A stretch of DNA of 64,000 nucleotides from Uliginosibacterium paludis (GTDB lineage: Bacteria > Pseudomonadota > Gammaproteobacteria > Burkholderiales > Rhodocyclaceae). The notes under the pieces are model-generated. The model had not been told where the DNA came from and searched no databases. It saw nothing but the letters and a program-made list of their open reading frames with translations. Where the stretch lies: NCBI RefSeq assembly GCF_039631355.1, contig NZ_JBDIVF010000005.1:1-64000 (forward strand), given 5' to 3'. Of this stretch, positions 32,989 through 41,345 are shown in pieces. The translations under genes were made by a program, and so were the position numbers. Numbering within the stretch: the stretch's first letter is position 1; each line of letters begins with the position of its first letter.

Positions 32989-34620
32989 ATGAATATCTTT
33001 GGCGTTGCCGCCCGCATCAAGATTCTGGCGGGCATCTCATTTCTGCTGTTGCTGCTGGTGGCCGTTGTCGGGGTTACGGTCATCAACATCGAGGCCCGAA
33101 GCATCCGGAATATTCACGAGACCAGCCTCCCGGGGATCGTCGTCATCGGCAAGGCGCGTCTGGCCCTGATGAAGGTGCGGGTCAATATTTACCAGTCCAT
33201 TTTCCTGAAGGACGAGCAGCGTGCCAAAGCGCTGGAGAACCTGGAGAAGAACAGGGGCGAAATCCGGCAGCAACTCGATGCCTATGACCTGCTCCCTACC
33301 AATCCGGAAGACACGCGCCTCCTCGAGGCCGAGCGGCGTGCGGTGCAGGTCTACTCCGAAGCGCTTGACCGGGCGGTGGCCCACGTCAGGCAGGGGCGTG
33401 AGGATCTCGCTGCGGAGGTCCTGTCCAGGGAAATCCTGCCGACGGGGAACGCCGTGCTGGAGGCGCTCAACGAGCACGTCGAATTCAACGAGAAGCTCGC
33501 GGCCGACTACGCGAACGCAGCCTTCGCTTCAGCGCAGCTCGGGCGCAACGTCGCACTCGGCGTGAGCGTACTGAGCCTGCTGATCATTGCCGGCTTCAGC
33601 ATCATGCTGGCACGGGAGCTTCAGACCCGTCTCGCGCACATGTCCAATTTCATGACGCATGTCGCGGATTCGCTCGATCTCACCGGGCGCGGCAAAATCG
33701 TGCGCACGGATGAGCTCGGCAAGGTCGGGCAAGCCATCAACCTTCTGATGGACAAGCTCACGGCGAGCCTTCGCAGCATCGCCGCAAATGCCGACGCCGT
33801 TGCGGCGTCGGCCGAGCGGCTTGCCACCAGTTCGACCCAGGTGGCAACGGCATCGAGCAACCAGAGCGAAGCATCGTCAAGTGTTGCCGCGACGGTCGAG
33901 GAAATGACGGTTTCCATCAATCATGTGAGCGACCAGGCCGGCGAGGCGGACCGCCTCGCGGCGCACTCGGAGAAGCTCGCGAAAGAAGGCGGTGCCGTGA
34001 TTCTGCAGACGGCATCGGACATTCACGATATCGCTGAATCGGTGCGTCATGCCGCCGAACTGATCGCCAGTCTCGAAGCCAGCAGCAAACAGATTTCCGG
34101 GGTGGTTGCGGTGATCCGCGACGTGGCGGATCAGACCAATCTGCTGGCCCTCAACGCGGCGATCGAGGCCGCCCGCGCAGGCGAGCAGGGGCGTGGTTTT
34201 GCCGTTGTGGCCGATGAAGTACGCAAGCTTGCGGAACGCACCGGACACTCGACCCAGGAAATTGCCTCGACCATCGAGACGATGAATGAAAAGGCCGCGC
34301 GCGCGGTGTCCAGCATGAACAGGGCCGTCAGCAAGGTGGATGTTGGTGTGCAGCGCGCCCGGGACACCAGCGCGTCGATCCAGCTCATCAGCGACGGCTG
34401 TCATGACGCAGGCGAGACCGTCGGGGAAATCAGCAACGCGATTCGGGAGCAGGGTACGGCTACCAACAACATCGCGGCGCAGATCGAGCGAATCGCCCAG
34501 ATGTCCGAAGAAAGCAGCGCAGCGGCCGGCGAAACCGCCGAGGCAGCACGAGGGCTTGATGAACTGGCCCGCAGGATGCGCGCCGAGGTGAGCCGTTACC
34601 GTCTGAACGAGCTTCACTGA
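32989..34620 (+). CDS. Methyl-accepting chemotaxis protein, four-helix-bundle sensor
   Basis: 543 residues. Membrane helix 1 (ILAGISFLLLLLVAVVGVTV), a roughly 150-residue periplasmic 4HB_MCP-type helical sensor, helix 2 (VALGVSVLSLLIIAGFSIML) and a HAMP-like linker lead to the cytoplasmic signalling domain. The hairpin tip is DQTNLLALNAAIEAARAGEQ followed by GRGFAVVADEVRKLAERT. No C-terminal CheR-docking pentapeptide is present (it ends RLNELH). GAGGGA precedes ATG 32989. The ligand is unknown. Confidence 0.94.
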   Translation: MNIFGVAARIKILAGISFLLLLLVAVVGVTVINIEARSIRNIHETSLPGIVVIGKARLALMKVRVNIYQSIFLKDEQRAKALENLEKNRGEIRQQLDAYDLLPTNPEDTRLLEAERRAVQVYSEALDRAVAHVRQGREDLAAEVLSREILPTGNAVLEALNEHVEFNEKLAADYANAAFASAQLGRNVALGVSVLSLLIIAGFSIMLARELQTRLAHMSNFMTHVADSLDLTGRGKIVRTDELGKVGQAINLLMDKLTASLRSIAANADAVAASAERLATSSTQVATASSNQSEASSSVAATVEEMTVSINHVSDQAGEADRLAAHSEKLAKEGGAVILQTASDIHDIAESVRHAAELIASLEASSKQISGVVAVIRDVADQTNLLALNAAIEAARAGEQGRGFAVVADEVRKLAERTGHSTQEIASTIETMNEKAARAVSSMNRAVSKVDVGVQRARDTSASIQLISDGCHDAGETVGEISNAIREQGTATNNIAAQIERIAQMSEESSAAAGETAEAARGLDELARRMRAEVSRYRLNELH

Positions 34621-35046
34621 GCCACAGGCTCCCGGTGGCCCTGGCGCCTGGTTCGTGATCATCCGGCTGCAGCAGGCCTTCCTCCTGCGCCACCGCGCCC
34701 ATCGTAGGGATCCATGATTGATGCATCGGGCCGCTGTGTGGCGAGGCTCGCCTTCCGGATTCATGGCGTGGCGGCTGCCGGATTGCCGAAAACCTTGAGC
34801 AGTCGTTTCGGGCGCCACGGACAGGTCGAATGTCAAAAGGCAGTCGGCCTGCTCGTGGCCTCGGGGGCAGGACTGTGCGGTCTTCTCGATGCCACTCGTG
34901 CGGGCGCCGGATAGGCAGGCGGCCCATCGGCGGTGAGTCTGCATTGGTTCCAACGTGCGGATTCTTCTGCCGGGTGTTTGAAACCGGCGTTTCCGGGCTG
35001 CCCGAAGTCAGATGCTGAGGACGTGACTCGGCATCTGAAAACGAAA
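34621..35046. other. Non-coding gap after the chemoreceptor
   Basis: About 425 bases between the chemoreceptor stop and the terminator of the leftward tRNA-Ser. Open frames on both strands here have no ribosome-binding sites or recognisable protein content. No repeat or RNA gene was seen. Confidence 0.5.
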
Positions 35047-35067
35047 AAACCGCCGGAAGGGCGGTTT
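35047..35067 (-). terminator. Terminator downstream of tRNA-Ser(UGA)
   Basis: AAACCGCC-GGAAG-GGCGGTTT; read leftward the 8-bp stem is followed by TTTcg with a six-T run. A weaker T-rich tract follows rightward, so it may also stop transcripts from the chemoreceptor side. Confidence 0.8.
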
Positions 35068-35133
35068 CGTTCTCGTTTGCCTGCTTCAATCGGCCATGTG
35101 ACTTCTGGCGAAAGCGGGCATTCATGATTCGCT

Positions 35134-35158
35134 GAAACCCGCCTGTGTTCCGGGTTTC
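35134..35158 (-). terminator. Hairpin abutting the 3' end of tRNA-Ser(UGA)
   Basis: GAAACCCG-N9-CGGGTTTC, perfect 8-bp arms, begins directly after the encoded CCA of the tRNA. It lacks a long T-run, so it may be a processing or protection hairpin, with the stronger terminator further downstream. Confidence 0.55.
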
Positions 35159-35248
35159 TGGCGGAGGCGGTGAGATTCGAACTCACGGATGGCTTTCACC
35201 ATCGCCGGTTTTCAAGACCGGTGCATTCAACCGCTCTGCCACACCTCC
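35159..35248 (-). tRNA. tRNA-Ser, anticodon UGA
   Basis: A 90-base class II tRNA. The acceptor stem GGAGGTG pairs with CGCCTCC (one G-U), the discriminator is G and CCA is encoded. The anticodon loop reads CTTGAAA (TGA), the variable arm is long, and the T-loop is GTTCGAATC. It closely matches the enterobacterial tRNA-Ser(UGA) pattern. Confidence 0.97.
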
Positions 35249-35279
35249 GCATGGCCCGCAGCGGTCTGCGGGGCGACGA

Positions 35280-35308
35280 ATTGTGCCGAAGACAGGCTGT
35301 CCTGTCCA
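35280..35308 (-). promoter_or_regulatory. Probable promoter of tRNA-Ser(UGA)
   Basis: Read leftward: TGGACA, 17 bases, CACAAT, about 32 bases before the tRNA 5' end. It lies within a strong hairpin (35288-35317: GAAGAC-A-GGCTG / CAGCC-GTCTTC) that directly follows the queD stop and may terminate queD. Confidence 0.5.
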
Positions 35309-35316
35309 GCCGTCTT

Positions 35317-35763
35317 CTACTTCGGCCGGGCTGCGTCGGCCCAGCAGTTGGGGGTTTCGTAGATCCGGACGTTTTCCAGCGTCAGAGCCTTGTCACACAG
35401 GGAATTGATGTGGGGAGCCAGGAGTTCGAAGGCCTTGGCGGCAAGGTTTTCTGCTGTGGGGACGACATCCAGCACCACGGTACGGTGGTCAGGGAGTGAC
35501 TCCAGGAAGTCGAGGATCTGCCGGTCGCCCTGATAGGCGAGAAAGGCGTGATCCCACACGTCCACGACGTGCTGGCGCATCAGGGTCTTGATTTCCGAGA
35601 AATCGAGCACCATGCCATTGCGGGGATTGCCGTCCATCCGGGTCACGTCGCCCGAAACAGTGACTTCGAGCGCGTAGCGGTGCCCGTGCAGATGCCTGCA
35701 CAGACTGCGATGGTCGGGAATGCGGTGTCCGGAGTCGAACTCCAGTCGGCGGGTGATGATCAA
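35317..35763 (-). CDS. queD: 6-carboxy-5,6,7,8-tetrahydropterin synthase (queuosine pathway)
   Basis: 148 residues. Zinc-binding histidines are in FDSGHRI and the HLHGH motif (CRHLHGHRYALEVTVSG), with the catalytic-region Cys just before it. Further family blocks are NGMVLDFSEIKTLM, DHAFLAY and VPTAENLAAKAF. It converts dihydroneopterin triphosphate to the carboxy-tetrahydropterin in preQ0 synthesis. It is monocistronic and ends next to a hairpin. Confidence 0.94.
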   Translation of the reverse strand: MIITRRLEFDSGHRIPDHRSLCRHLHGHRYALEVTVSGDVTRMDGNPRNGMVLDFSEIKTLMRQHVVDVWDHAFLAYQGDRQILDFLESLPDHRTVVLDVVPTAENLAAKAFELLAPHINSLCDKALTLENVRIYETPNCWADAARPK

Positions 35764-35827
35764 GATGTCGTCCTGTTGCGGGAGCGTGCATGCGCGAAGC
35801 CGCGCATTGTAGCGGAAGCCAAAAACA

Positions 35828-35857
35828 AACCCCGTGAGGCGTGTGCCTGACGGGGTT
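35828..35857 (-). terminator. Terminator of the XRE regulator gene
   Basis: AACCCCGT and ACGGGGTT enclose an inner AGGC-GTGT-GCCT stem; read leftward it is followed by TTTGTTTTT. Confidence 0.85.
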
Positions 35858-35882
35858 GTGGCCGGTCATGCCGGAGGGGCGC

Positions 35883-36176
35883 TTACTTTTCCTTCTTCTT
35901 CGCCTTGGCTTCCTTCTTCAGTGTCTTGTACAGATCCGACTTGTGCGTGCGGAGGTACTCGATCACTTCGAAGTCGTCCTTGCGGAGCTTGTCGATATCG
36001 ACGCGCTCGATATGGACCAGGCGAAGCAGCGCCTGAACGGGCCGCGGAATGCTGCGGCCACTCTCGTAACGGGAGCCACCACTCTGGGTGACGCCGATGC
36101 TGGACCAGAATTCGGACTGGTTCAGCCCCAGTTTGTGGCGGATTTCGCGAACGTCGATGTCATCAATTGTCTTCAT
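35883..36176 (-). CDS. XRE-family helix-turn-helix regulator
   Basis: 97 residues. The HTH is IRHKLGLNQSEFWSSIGVTQ followed by SGGSRYESGRSIPRPVQALL, close to the antitoxin-like HTH_3 pattern. The tail is highly basic (KTLKKEAKAKKKEK). It is monocistronic with its own terminator and an AT-rich upstream region containing a perfect inverted repeat. No toxin gene is adjacent. The target is unknown. Confidence 0.88.
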   Translation of the reverse strand: MKTIDDIDVREIRHKLGLNQSEFWSSIGVTQSGGSRYESGRSIPRPVQALLRLVHIERVDIDKLRKDDFEVIEYLRTHKSDLYKTLKKEAKAKKKEK

Positions 36177-36290
36177 GTGCAGTGTCCTGGAAACGATGAG
36201 GGGAAGGCCTTGCCCGACGGGGAAAAAACGTGCGACTTCAGGCAGGGCGGGTGAGCCGTTGAACGTGCTCTATAACTTTCGTGATATGAA

Positions 36291-36313
36291 AAAATATTAT
36301 AGATCAATATTTT
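36291..36313. promoter_or_regulatory. AT-rich inverted repeat upstream of the XRE gene
   Basis: AAAATATT, 7 bases, AATATTTT: perfect 8-bp arms in a stretch strikingly AT-rich for this genome, about 115 bases before the XRE start and 155 before lysC. It is a candidate operator for the XRE protein or an AT-rich promoter element. Confidence 0.5.
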
Positions 36314-36401
36314 GCGTTCATTCAAGGAGCATTTTGTGTCCTTTCGTAACAGCTGGGACTGTCAATTCGGGCGGTTGGTTCAACCTCTTTTTGCGTCATT
36401 C

Positions 36402-36430
36402 TTCTGACTCGGTTTCCGGCTTGCTATAAA
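36402..36430 (+). promoter_or_regulatory. Probable sigma-70 promoter of lysC
   Basis: TTCTGA, 17 bases, TATAAA; the -10 element is strong and lies 37 bases upstream of the lysC ATG, while the -35 is weak. Confidence 0.55.
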
Positions 36431-36466
36431 ATCCCGCTTTCCTTTTTCTGCAGCAGTGAAAGCAAG

Positions 36467-37696
36467 ATGGCGCTGATAGTTCAGAAGTACGGTGGCACGT
36501 CGGTGGGCACTCCCGAGCGGATCAAGAATGTGGCCCGGCGCGTCGCGCGTGCCCAGGCCGAGGGCAACCAGATCGTGGTGGTGGTCTCGGCCATGAGCGG
36601 CGAAACCAACCGCCTCATCGCTCTGGCGAAGGAAGTCCAGAGCAGTCCGGATCCTCGCGAGCTCGACGTCGTGATCTCCACAGGTGAGCAGGTGACCATT
36701 GGTCTTCTGAGCATGGCACTTCATGCCGAAGGCGTGAAGGCGCGCAGTTATACCGGCTCGCAGGTTCGCATCCTGACGGACAGCTCCTTCACCAAGGCGC
36801 GCATCCAGAAGATCGATGAAGAGAACATGCGCCGTGATCTGGACGAGGGCTGCGTGGTGGTGGTGGCGGGTTTCCAGGGGGTGGATGACGCCGGCAACAT
36901 CACGACGCTCGGCCGCGGCGGCTCGGATACGACGGGTGTGGCGCTCGCCGCTGCACTGCGTGCCGATGAATGCCAGATCTATACAGACGTAGACGGCGTC
37001 TATACGACGGATCCGCGGATCGTGCCCGAAGCGCGCAAGCTCAATCGCATCACGTTCGAGGAAATGCTCGAAATGGCGAGTCTGGGTTCCAAGGTGCTGC
37101 AGATCCGTTCCGTCGAGTTTGCAGGCAAGTACAAGGTCAGGTTGCGCGTGCTTTCCAGCTTCCAGGAAGGAGGCGAGGGCACGCTGATTACATTCGAGGA
37201 AGACATCAATATGGAACAGCCGATCATCTCCGGCATCGCCTTCACCCGTGACGAAGCCAAGCTCACCGTGCTGGGCGTGCCCGATCGCCCCGGTATCGCC
37301 TATCAGATTCTGGGGCCGATCGCCGAAGCCAATATCGATGTCGACATGATCATCCAGAACGTCGGCCAGGATGGCCTCACGGACTTTTCCTTCACCGTGC
37401 CGCGCGGCGAGATGGATCGCGCGATCGGCATCCTGGAGGGCGTCAAGACCCATATGGGCGCGCGCGAAGTGCGCGGTGACCGCTCGATGGCCAAGGTTTC
37501 GGTTGTGGGCGTCGGCATGCGTTCCCATGTGGGCGTTGCCAGCCGCATGTTCCGCACGCTGGCTGAAGAGGGCATCAACATCCAGATGATTTCGACCTCC
37601 GAAATCAAGATCTCGGTGGCGATCGAAGAGAAGTATCTCGAACTGGCTGTCCGCGTGCTGCACAAGGCGTTCGAGCTCGATCAAGTGAGTGCTTGA
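36467..37696 (+). CDS. lysC: Aspartokinase
   Basis: 409 residues, the size of monofunctional aspartate kinases that make beta-aspartyl phosphate for Lys/Thr/Met. The N-terminal kinase motif is ALIVQKYGGTSVGTPERIKN, followed by TTLGRGGSDTTGVALAAALR and DVDGVYTTDPRIVPEARKL. Two C-terminal ACT domains (LTVLGVPDRPGIAYQILGPI, VSVVGVGMRSHVGVASRMF) bind feedback inhibitors. It is monocistronic; the tRNA-Ser promoter follows immediately. Confidence 0.97.
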   Translation: MALIVQKYGGTSVGTPERIKNVARRVARAQAEGNQIVVVVSAMSGETNRLIALAKEVQSSPDPRELDVVISTGEQVTIGLLSMALHAEGVKARSYTGSQVRILTDSSFTKARIQKIDEENMRRDLDEGCVVVVAGFQGVDDAGNITTLGRGGSDTTGVALAAALRADECQIYTDVDGVYTTDPRIVPEARKLNRITFEEMLEMASLGSKVLQIRSVEFAGKYKVRLRVLSSFQEGGEGTLITFEEDINMEQPIISGIAFTRDEAKLTVLGVPDRPGIAYQILGPIAEANIDVDMIIQNVGQDGLTDFSFTVPRGEMDRAIGILEGVKTHMGAREVRGDRSMAKVSVVGVGMRSHVGVASRMFRTLAEEGINIQMISTSEIKISVAIEEKYLELAVRVLHKAFELDQVSA

Positions 37697-37701
37697 TGTT
37701 C

Positions 37702-37730
37702 TTGACGGGCTGAAAGAGGGTGGCTAGAAT
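37702..37730 (+). promoter_or_regulatory. Sigma-70 promoter of tRNA-Ser(GCU)
   Basis: TTGACG, 17 bases, TAGAAT: a near-consensus promoter six bases after the lysC stop and 15 bases before the tRNA. GAAAGAGGG and CCCTCTTTC form an inverted repeat (37712-37742) around the -10 box, which may also terminate lysC. Confidence 0.85.
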
Positions 37731-37744
37731 GCGCCCTCTTTCGC

Positions 37745-37837
37745 GGAGAGTTGGCCGAGTGGTCGAAGGCACTCCCCTGCTAAGGGAGCAGACGGGCAAA
37801 ACCTGTCTCGAGGGTTCGAATCCCTTGCTCTCCGCCA
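37745..37837 (+). tRNA. tRNA-Ser, anticodon GCU
   Basis: A 93-base class II tRNA with long variable arm. The acceptor GGAGAGT pairs with GCTCTCC, the discriminator is G and CCA is encoded. The anticodon loop is CTGCTAA (GCT) and the T-arm carries GGTTCGAATCC. Confidence 0.97.
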
Positions 37838-37861
37838 TAAAGAAACAGACATCGAAAGATG

Positions 37862-37890
37862 TTGCGGTTACAGGGTAAGAAGTGCATAAT
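37862..37890 (+). promoter_or_regulatory. Promoter of the first tRNA-Arg(ACG)
   Basis: TTGCGG, 17 bases, CATAAT, 16 bases before the tRNA 5' end. Confidence 0.65.
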
Positions 37891-37906
37891 CCTGCTTCCG
37901 TTTTTT

Positions 37907-37983
37907 GCACCCATAGCTCAGCTGGATAGAGTACCTGGCTACGAACCAGGGGGTCGGGCGTTCGAATCGCTCTGGGTGTACCA
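37907..37983 (+). tRNA. tRNA-Arg, anticodon ACG (copy 1)
   Basis: 77 bases with acceptor GCACCCA/TGGGTGT, discriminator A and encoded CCA. The anticodon loop CTACGAA gives ACG, whose A34 is normally edited to inosine to read CGN codons. It is identical over its full length to the copy at 38105. Confidence 0.97.
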
Positions 37984-37992
37984 GTTTCAGGC

Positions 37993-38022
37993 GAAGAGGC
38001 CAGTCAAACGACTGGCTTCTTC
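37993..38022 (+). terminator. Terminator after tRNA-Arg copy 1
   Basis: GAAGAGGCCAGTC-AAAC-GACTGGCTTCTTC, a long stem with one mismatch, followed by GTTTAAG. Confidence 0.8.
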
Positions 38023-38104
38023 GTTTAAGACCTGATGAGAAGGCGCCTTGCCCGTCAAAGTGCCGGATACAGAAGGTCGGAAGCCTGCAAGGCTTCCCTG
38101 CATT

Positions 38105-38181
38105 GCACCCATAGCTCAGCTGGATAGAGTACCTGGCTACGAACCAGGGGGTCGGGCGTTCGAATCGCTCTGGGTGTACCA
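38105..38181 (+). tRNA. tRNA-Arg, anticodon ACG (copy 2)
   Basis: Identical to the copy 198 bases upstream; the first eleven bases after CCA are also nearly the same, which indicates a local duplication. No good sigma-70 promoter is evident between the copies, but a hairpin (GGAAGCC / GGCTTCC) lies just upstream. Confidence 0.97.
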
Positions 38182-38189
38182 GTTTCAGG

Positions 38190-38215
38190 AAAGGCCGGTC
38201 GACAGACCGGCCTTT
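38190..38215 (+). terminator. Terminator after tRNA-Arg copy 2
   Basis: AAAGGCCGGTC-GACA-GACCGGCCTTT, an 11-bp perfect stem followed by TCTTTTTT. Confidence 0.9.
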
Positions 38216-38584
38216 TCTTTTTTCCGCTTCTGCTGCGGGCATCCGCTGCTCCGGATGACAGGCTTTCCCGCTCTGGTCTGACAGACCACGCGGTCCGGGT
38301 TCAGGCAGCATGTCCGTCAATGACCTACCTGCGGGCAACACGCCGGTGCCTGGTTCCGTGCCTTGCGGGCGGCCCTTGTGCTTTCCGCTCCGCGTCTTGG
38401 TCCTTCCGGGAGTATTGCGCCGGTCGTCTTGGCGGCGAGATGCTTGTGCTCCGTCTCCAGCCGAAACATTCGCGCTCCCGCTCCGGACGCCAGGTGCGCC
38501 GATAGGCTCAGGAGGGCGTTCGGCGTCGGGGTGTGATGTTTCGGTGACGGGCCGCTTGTCGTATCGCTTGAGGAGGAGTTCGGG
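38216..38584. other. Non-coding gap before yihY
   Basis: About 370 bases with no convincing gene. Open frames exist on both strands but lack ribosome-binding sites and protein-like content. It should hold the yihY promoter; no clear hexamers were identified. Confidence 0.5.
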
Positions 38585-39463
38585 ATGCATGAAACCTTCA
38601 TGAGCCGTCTGCTCGCTTGCCCGCCCATTCGGCTGACCCATGACGCGATCATGGCGTGGCTGGATGATCGTGCGCCCAGCCTGGGTGCGGCGCTGGCCTA
38701 CTACACGCTTTTTTCGCTCGCTCCGCTCCTGCTGATCGCCGTGTCTGTTGCCGGACTGGTCTTCGGAGACCAGGCTGCGCGGGGCCAGATCTACGAGCAG
38801 CTTTCCGGCTTCATGGGGCCTGCCGGGGCGAAAGTCGTCGAGCAACTGCTGGCCAGCGTTAACTGGCCGGCCGGGAGCATGACGGGAACCTTGTTCGGTC
38901 TCCTGATCATGTTCATCGGCGCCACGACAGTGTTCGCCGAACTGCAGAGCGCGCTCGACCGTATCTGGGAGGCGCCCGAAGCGCCACGCTCGGGTCTGTG
39001 GAGCCTCCTGCGCGCCCGCGTGCTGTCTTTCGGACTGGTGCTGGGCCTGGGCTTCCTGCTGATCGTGTCACTGCTGTTCGGTGTGGCGGTGGCGGCCTTG
39101 CAGAAATGGTGGCTGGCGGGCCTGGCCGCCTGGAGTCTGGTGCTGGGGGCCTTGAACTTCCTGATCAGCTTCCTTCTCCTGACCCTGATGTTCGCGATGA
39201 TCTACAAGCTGATGCCTCGCGTCCGGATTGCATGGGCCGATGTCTGGGTGGGCGCCCTGGTTACGGCCGGCCTCTTTTCTGCCGGGCGCAGCGTGATCGG
39301 CCTGTACCTGGGTTACAGCGCTGTGGCCTCGGGCTTTGGTGCGGCAAGCTCGCTGGTGGTTCTGCTGGTATGGATCTATTACTCGGCCCAGATCTTTCTG
39401 CTCGGTGCCGAGTTCACCTGGGCCTATGCCCATCGTTATGGCTCATTGCGGCAGTCGTCCTGA
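38585..39463 (+). CDS. YihY/virulence factor BrkB family membrane protein
   Basis: 292 residues with about six membrane helices. Family signatures are APSLGAALAYYTLFSLAPLL, ELQSALDRIWEAPE and SSLVVLLVWIYYSAQIFLLG followed by AEFTWAYA. These inner-membrane proteins were once thought to be RNase BN; their activity is unresolved. GAGGAG precedes ATG 38585. It is convergent with the phosphoesterase with 14 bases between stops. Confidence 0.93.
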   Translation: MHETFMSRLLACPPIRLTHDAIMAWLDDRAPSLGAALAYYTLFSLAPLLLIAVSVAGLVFGDQAARGQIYEQLSGFMGPAGAKVVEQLLASVNWPAGSMTGTLFGLLIMFIGATTVFAELQSALDRIWEAPEAPRSGLWSLLRARVLSFGLVLGLGFLLIVSLLFGVAVAALQKWWLAGLAAWSLVLGALNFLISFLLLTLMFAMIYKLMPRVRIAWADVWVGALVTAGLFSAGRSVIGLYLGYSAVASGFGAASSLVVLLVWIYYSAQIFLLGAEFTWAYAHRYGSLRQSS

Positions 39464-39477
39464 CGCACACCGCGGCT

Positions 39478-40314
39478 TCACGCGACCGCATGCAGCCTCG
39501 GTCGCCCGCGGCCGAAGGGGTGGCCGAGCGGGGTCGGGCCGGAGCGTTCGAAGCTCCGGCTGCGGTCGCTCCAGGTCCAGTGCTCCAGGCTCCTGATCCG
39601 CGCAGGGCTCGTATCGTCCTGGTGCAGCACGGTGACGCTGTTGGGCTGTCCGCCACGCTGGCGCAGCGAGCAGGCGGTGCCGGCCTGCGAAACAAAGGCC
39701 TGGTGCTGACCGGAACTGCCACTTGCCACCGGCAGCACGGCCGGGCGATGCACATGGCCATTGAGGAAAAGGTCTGCGCCTGAATCGAACCAGCGGTCGA
39801 GCGCTTCGGCATGGAGCAGAGGTCGGTCGGGCCAGTCAGCGCCGGGTGTCAGCAGCAGCGGATGATGGGTCACCACGATGCGCCACTTCTGTGCCGGCGT
39901 GGTTTTCAGCCGCTCTGCCACGCGTTCGATCTGCTTGCGGTTGATGACGCCGTACTGCTGCCGCCAGCGGCGGGTCGTGTCTACACCGAGAATGATGGCC
40001 GAATCGAGTTCCAGCACAGGGTCCGGCCGGCATCCGAAATGATGACGAAAGCGCCCCAGCGGCGAGAACAGCCTGTGCCAGGGGGCAAGGGGGATGTCGT
40101 GGTTGCCTGGCAGGACCAGCATGGGGACCTTCGGCAGCGCCTGCACGAAACGCGCCGCCGCCGCGAACTGGCTCCTGGTCGCACGCTGGGTAAGATCTCC
40201 GGAAATGATGACGGCATCTGGAGCGAGTCGGTGGGCGAGCGCGATCAGGGCCTCGCAGACCGGCGGGCGCTCGGTCCCGAAGTGAGGGTCGGACAGGTGC
40301 AGGAAGAGGCTCAT
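39478..40314 (-). CDS. Calcineurin-like metallophosphoesterase
   Basis: 278 residues with the complete metal-binding set: SDPHFG, SGDLTQRA, PGNHDIP, THHPLLL and NGHVHRPA. The C-terminal 40 residues are basic and Arg/Ser-rich. It is similar to cyclic-nucleotide or phospholipid phosphodiesterases of the 3',5'-cAMP PDE group; the substrate is unknown. Its ATG overlaps the stop of the upstream lipid-kinase gene (ATGA), which suggests a joint role in lipid phosphate metabolism. Confidence 0.9.
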   Translation of the reverse strand: MSLFLHLSDPHFGTERPPVCEALIALAHRLAPDAVIISGDLTQRATRSQFAAAARFVQALPKVPMLVLPGNHDIPLAPWHRLFSPLGRFRHHFGCRPDPVLELDSAIILGVDTTRRWRQQYGVINRKQIERVAERLKTTPAQKWRIVVTHHPLLLTPGADWPDRPLLHAEALDRWFDSGADLFLNGHVHRPAVLPVASGSSGQHQAFVSQAGTACSLRQRGGQPNSVTVLHQDDTSPARIRSLEHWTWSDRSRSFERSGPTPLGHPFGRGRPRLHAVA

Positions 40315-41345
40315 GCGGCGCAGTCCGCGCGCAGCGGAGGCCGCACTTCGGCGAGCGCATCGCGCGGGGCGAGCAGCCGGAGCGGGCGCGCTTCGACCGA
40401 GAAGTGCAGCGGCAGCGTCATCGGCAGGGGTTCGCCGTCGCATGCGACCAGCATGCGCTGCCTGCGCCCGGGGCGCGTCGGCGCGACTTCGAAGGCGCCC
40501 GCCGCAAAACTGTGGATCCGGGGATGCGTCGTCAGCATGCCGCAGGCCGCGCGGAGCAGCAGTCCGGCAAGTGACCATCGGCTCTCCGGCTGGTGGACGA
40601 TCACGCCCAGGGCGCCGGCGGCAATTTTCCGGGTATCGGGCATGCCGAGCCGGGCGAGCTGCAGCGTGTTGCGGCCCGCGAAGAGCGTGGTGGCGTGAAA
40701 CGGAGCCAGACCTTCTCCGGCCTCCGTCGGGCAACCCGAAATGGTGAGCAGCTTGCGGCGGATGCCGCCTGCAATACTCCAGGCCGCCGAGATCAGGGCG
40801 ACCAGCCGATGCCGGCCGAAGCGCCGGGAGGCCTGCTCGCGTTCAACCAGAAGTTCCGGATACAGCCCCAGACTGGCATTGACCAGAAAGACCCGGTCAT
40901 TGACGCGGCCCACCTGAACCGGCGTGGGCAGACCGTGCTCGAAGGCATCCTGCAGGACGGCCGCGGCGCGTTCGGGCGTGTCGGGCAGCCCATGTTCGCG
41001 AGCGAAGAAGTTGAAGGTGCCACAGGCCAGGGCAGACATCGGTACGTCCTGCTCCCAGGCGGCCTGCGCGACCGCGTTGAGGCTGCCGTCACCGCCGACG
41101 GCAACGAGGATGCCATCCTGCTTGGCCGCCCGCGCCGCTGCCCGGGCGAGAGCCGGCAGCTCGGAAGGCTCGGCGGCAACGTAGATGCAGCAGTTGCAGC
41201 CCGGAGTTTGTACCGGACTCTCGAGCGCGGCTGCGAGATCACGCGCCGCTTCAGCGTGCGCTTCGGTCGTCAGCAGATGCACCGTCAGGCTTCGGTCACG
41301 GAAGGGCGTGCGCGGCGATGCAGAGGCGGCTGGGGCTGCGGTCAT
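40311..41345 (-). CDS. Diacylglycerol/sphingosine kinase-like protein
   Basis: 344 residues. The DAGK catalytic motif is ILVAVGGDGSLNAVAQAA, followed by SALACGTFNFFAREHGLPDT. Family C-terminal elements include GRVNDRVFLVNASLGLYPEL and ACDGEPLPM. It should phosphorylate a lipid head group on the inner membrane face. The usual GTAND substrate motif is GTFNF here. ATG 41345 is used, with GAGAG upstream. Confidence 0.88.
   Translation of the reverse strand: MTAAPAASASPRTPFRDRSLTVHLLTTEAHAEAARDLAAALESPVQTPGCNCCIYVAAEPSELPALARAAARAAKQDGILVAVGGDGSLNAVAQAAWEQDVPMSALACGTFNFFAREHGLPDTPERAAAVLQDAFEHGLPTPVQVGRVNDRVFLVNASLGLYPELLVEREQASRRFGRHRLVALISAAWSIAGGIRRKLLTISGCPTEAGEGLAPFHATTLFAGRNTLQLARLGMPDTRKIAAGALGVIVHQPESRWSLAGLLLRAACGMLTTHPRIHSFAAGAFEVAPTRPGRRQRMLVACDGEPLPMTLPLHFSVEARPLRLLAPRDALAEVRPPLRADCAA

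Noticed and set aside
35145..35408. 87-codon frame over tRNA-Ser(UGA)
   Set aside because: It is the known spurious translation of tRNA-Ser complements (GEIRTHGW-type).
37712..37742. Inverted repeat GAAAGAGGG/CCCTCTTTC as a separate terminator of lysC
   Set aside because: It surrounds the tRNA-Ser -10 box and lacks a T-run, so a terminator role is not supported on its own.
37605..37910. Leftward frame over tRNA-Ser(GCU)
   Set aside because: It translates the complement of the tRNA (AESKGFEPSR-type) and overlaps the lysC end.
38048..38281. 77-codon frame across tRNA-Arg copy 2
   Set aside because: It translates the tRNA itself (APIAQLDRVPGYEPGG-type), a common false gene.
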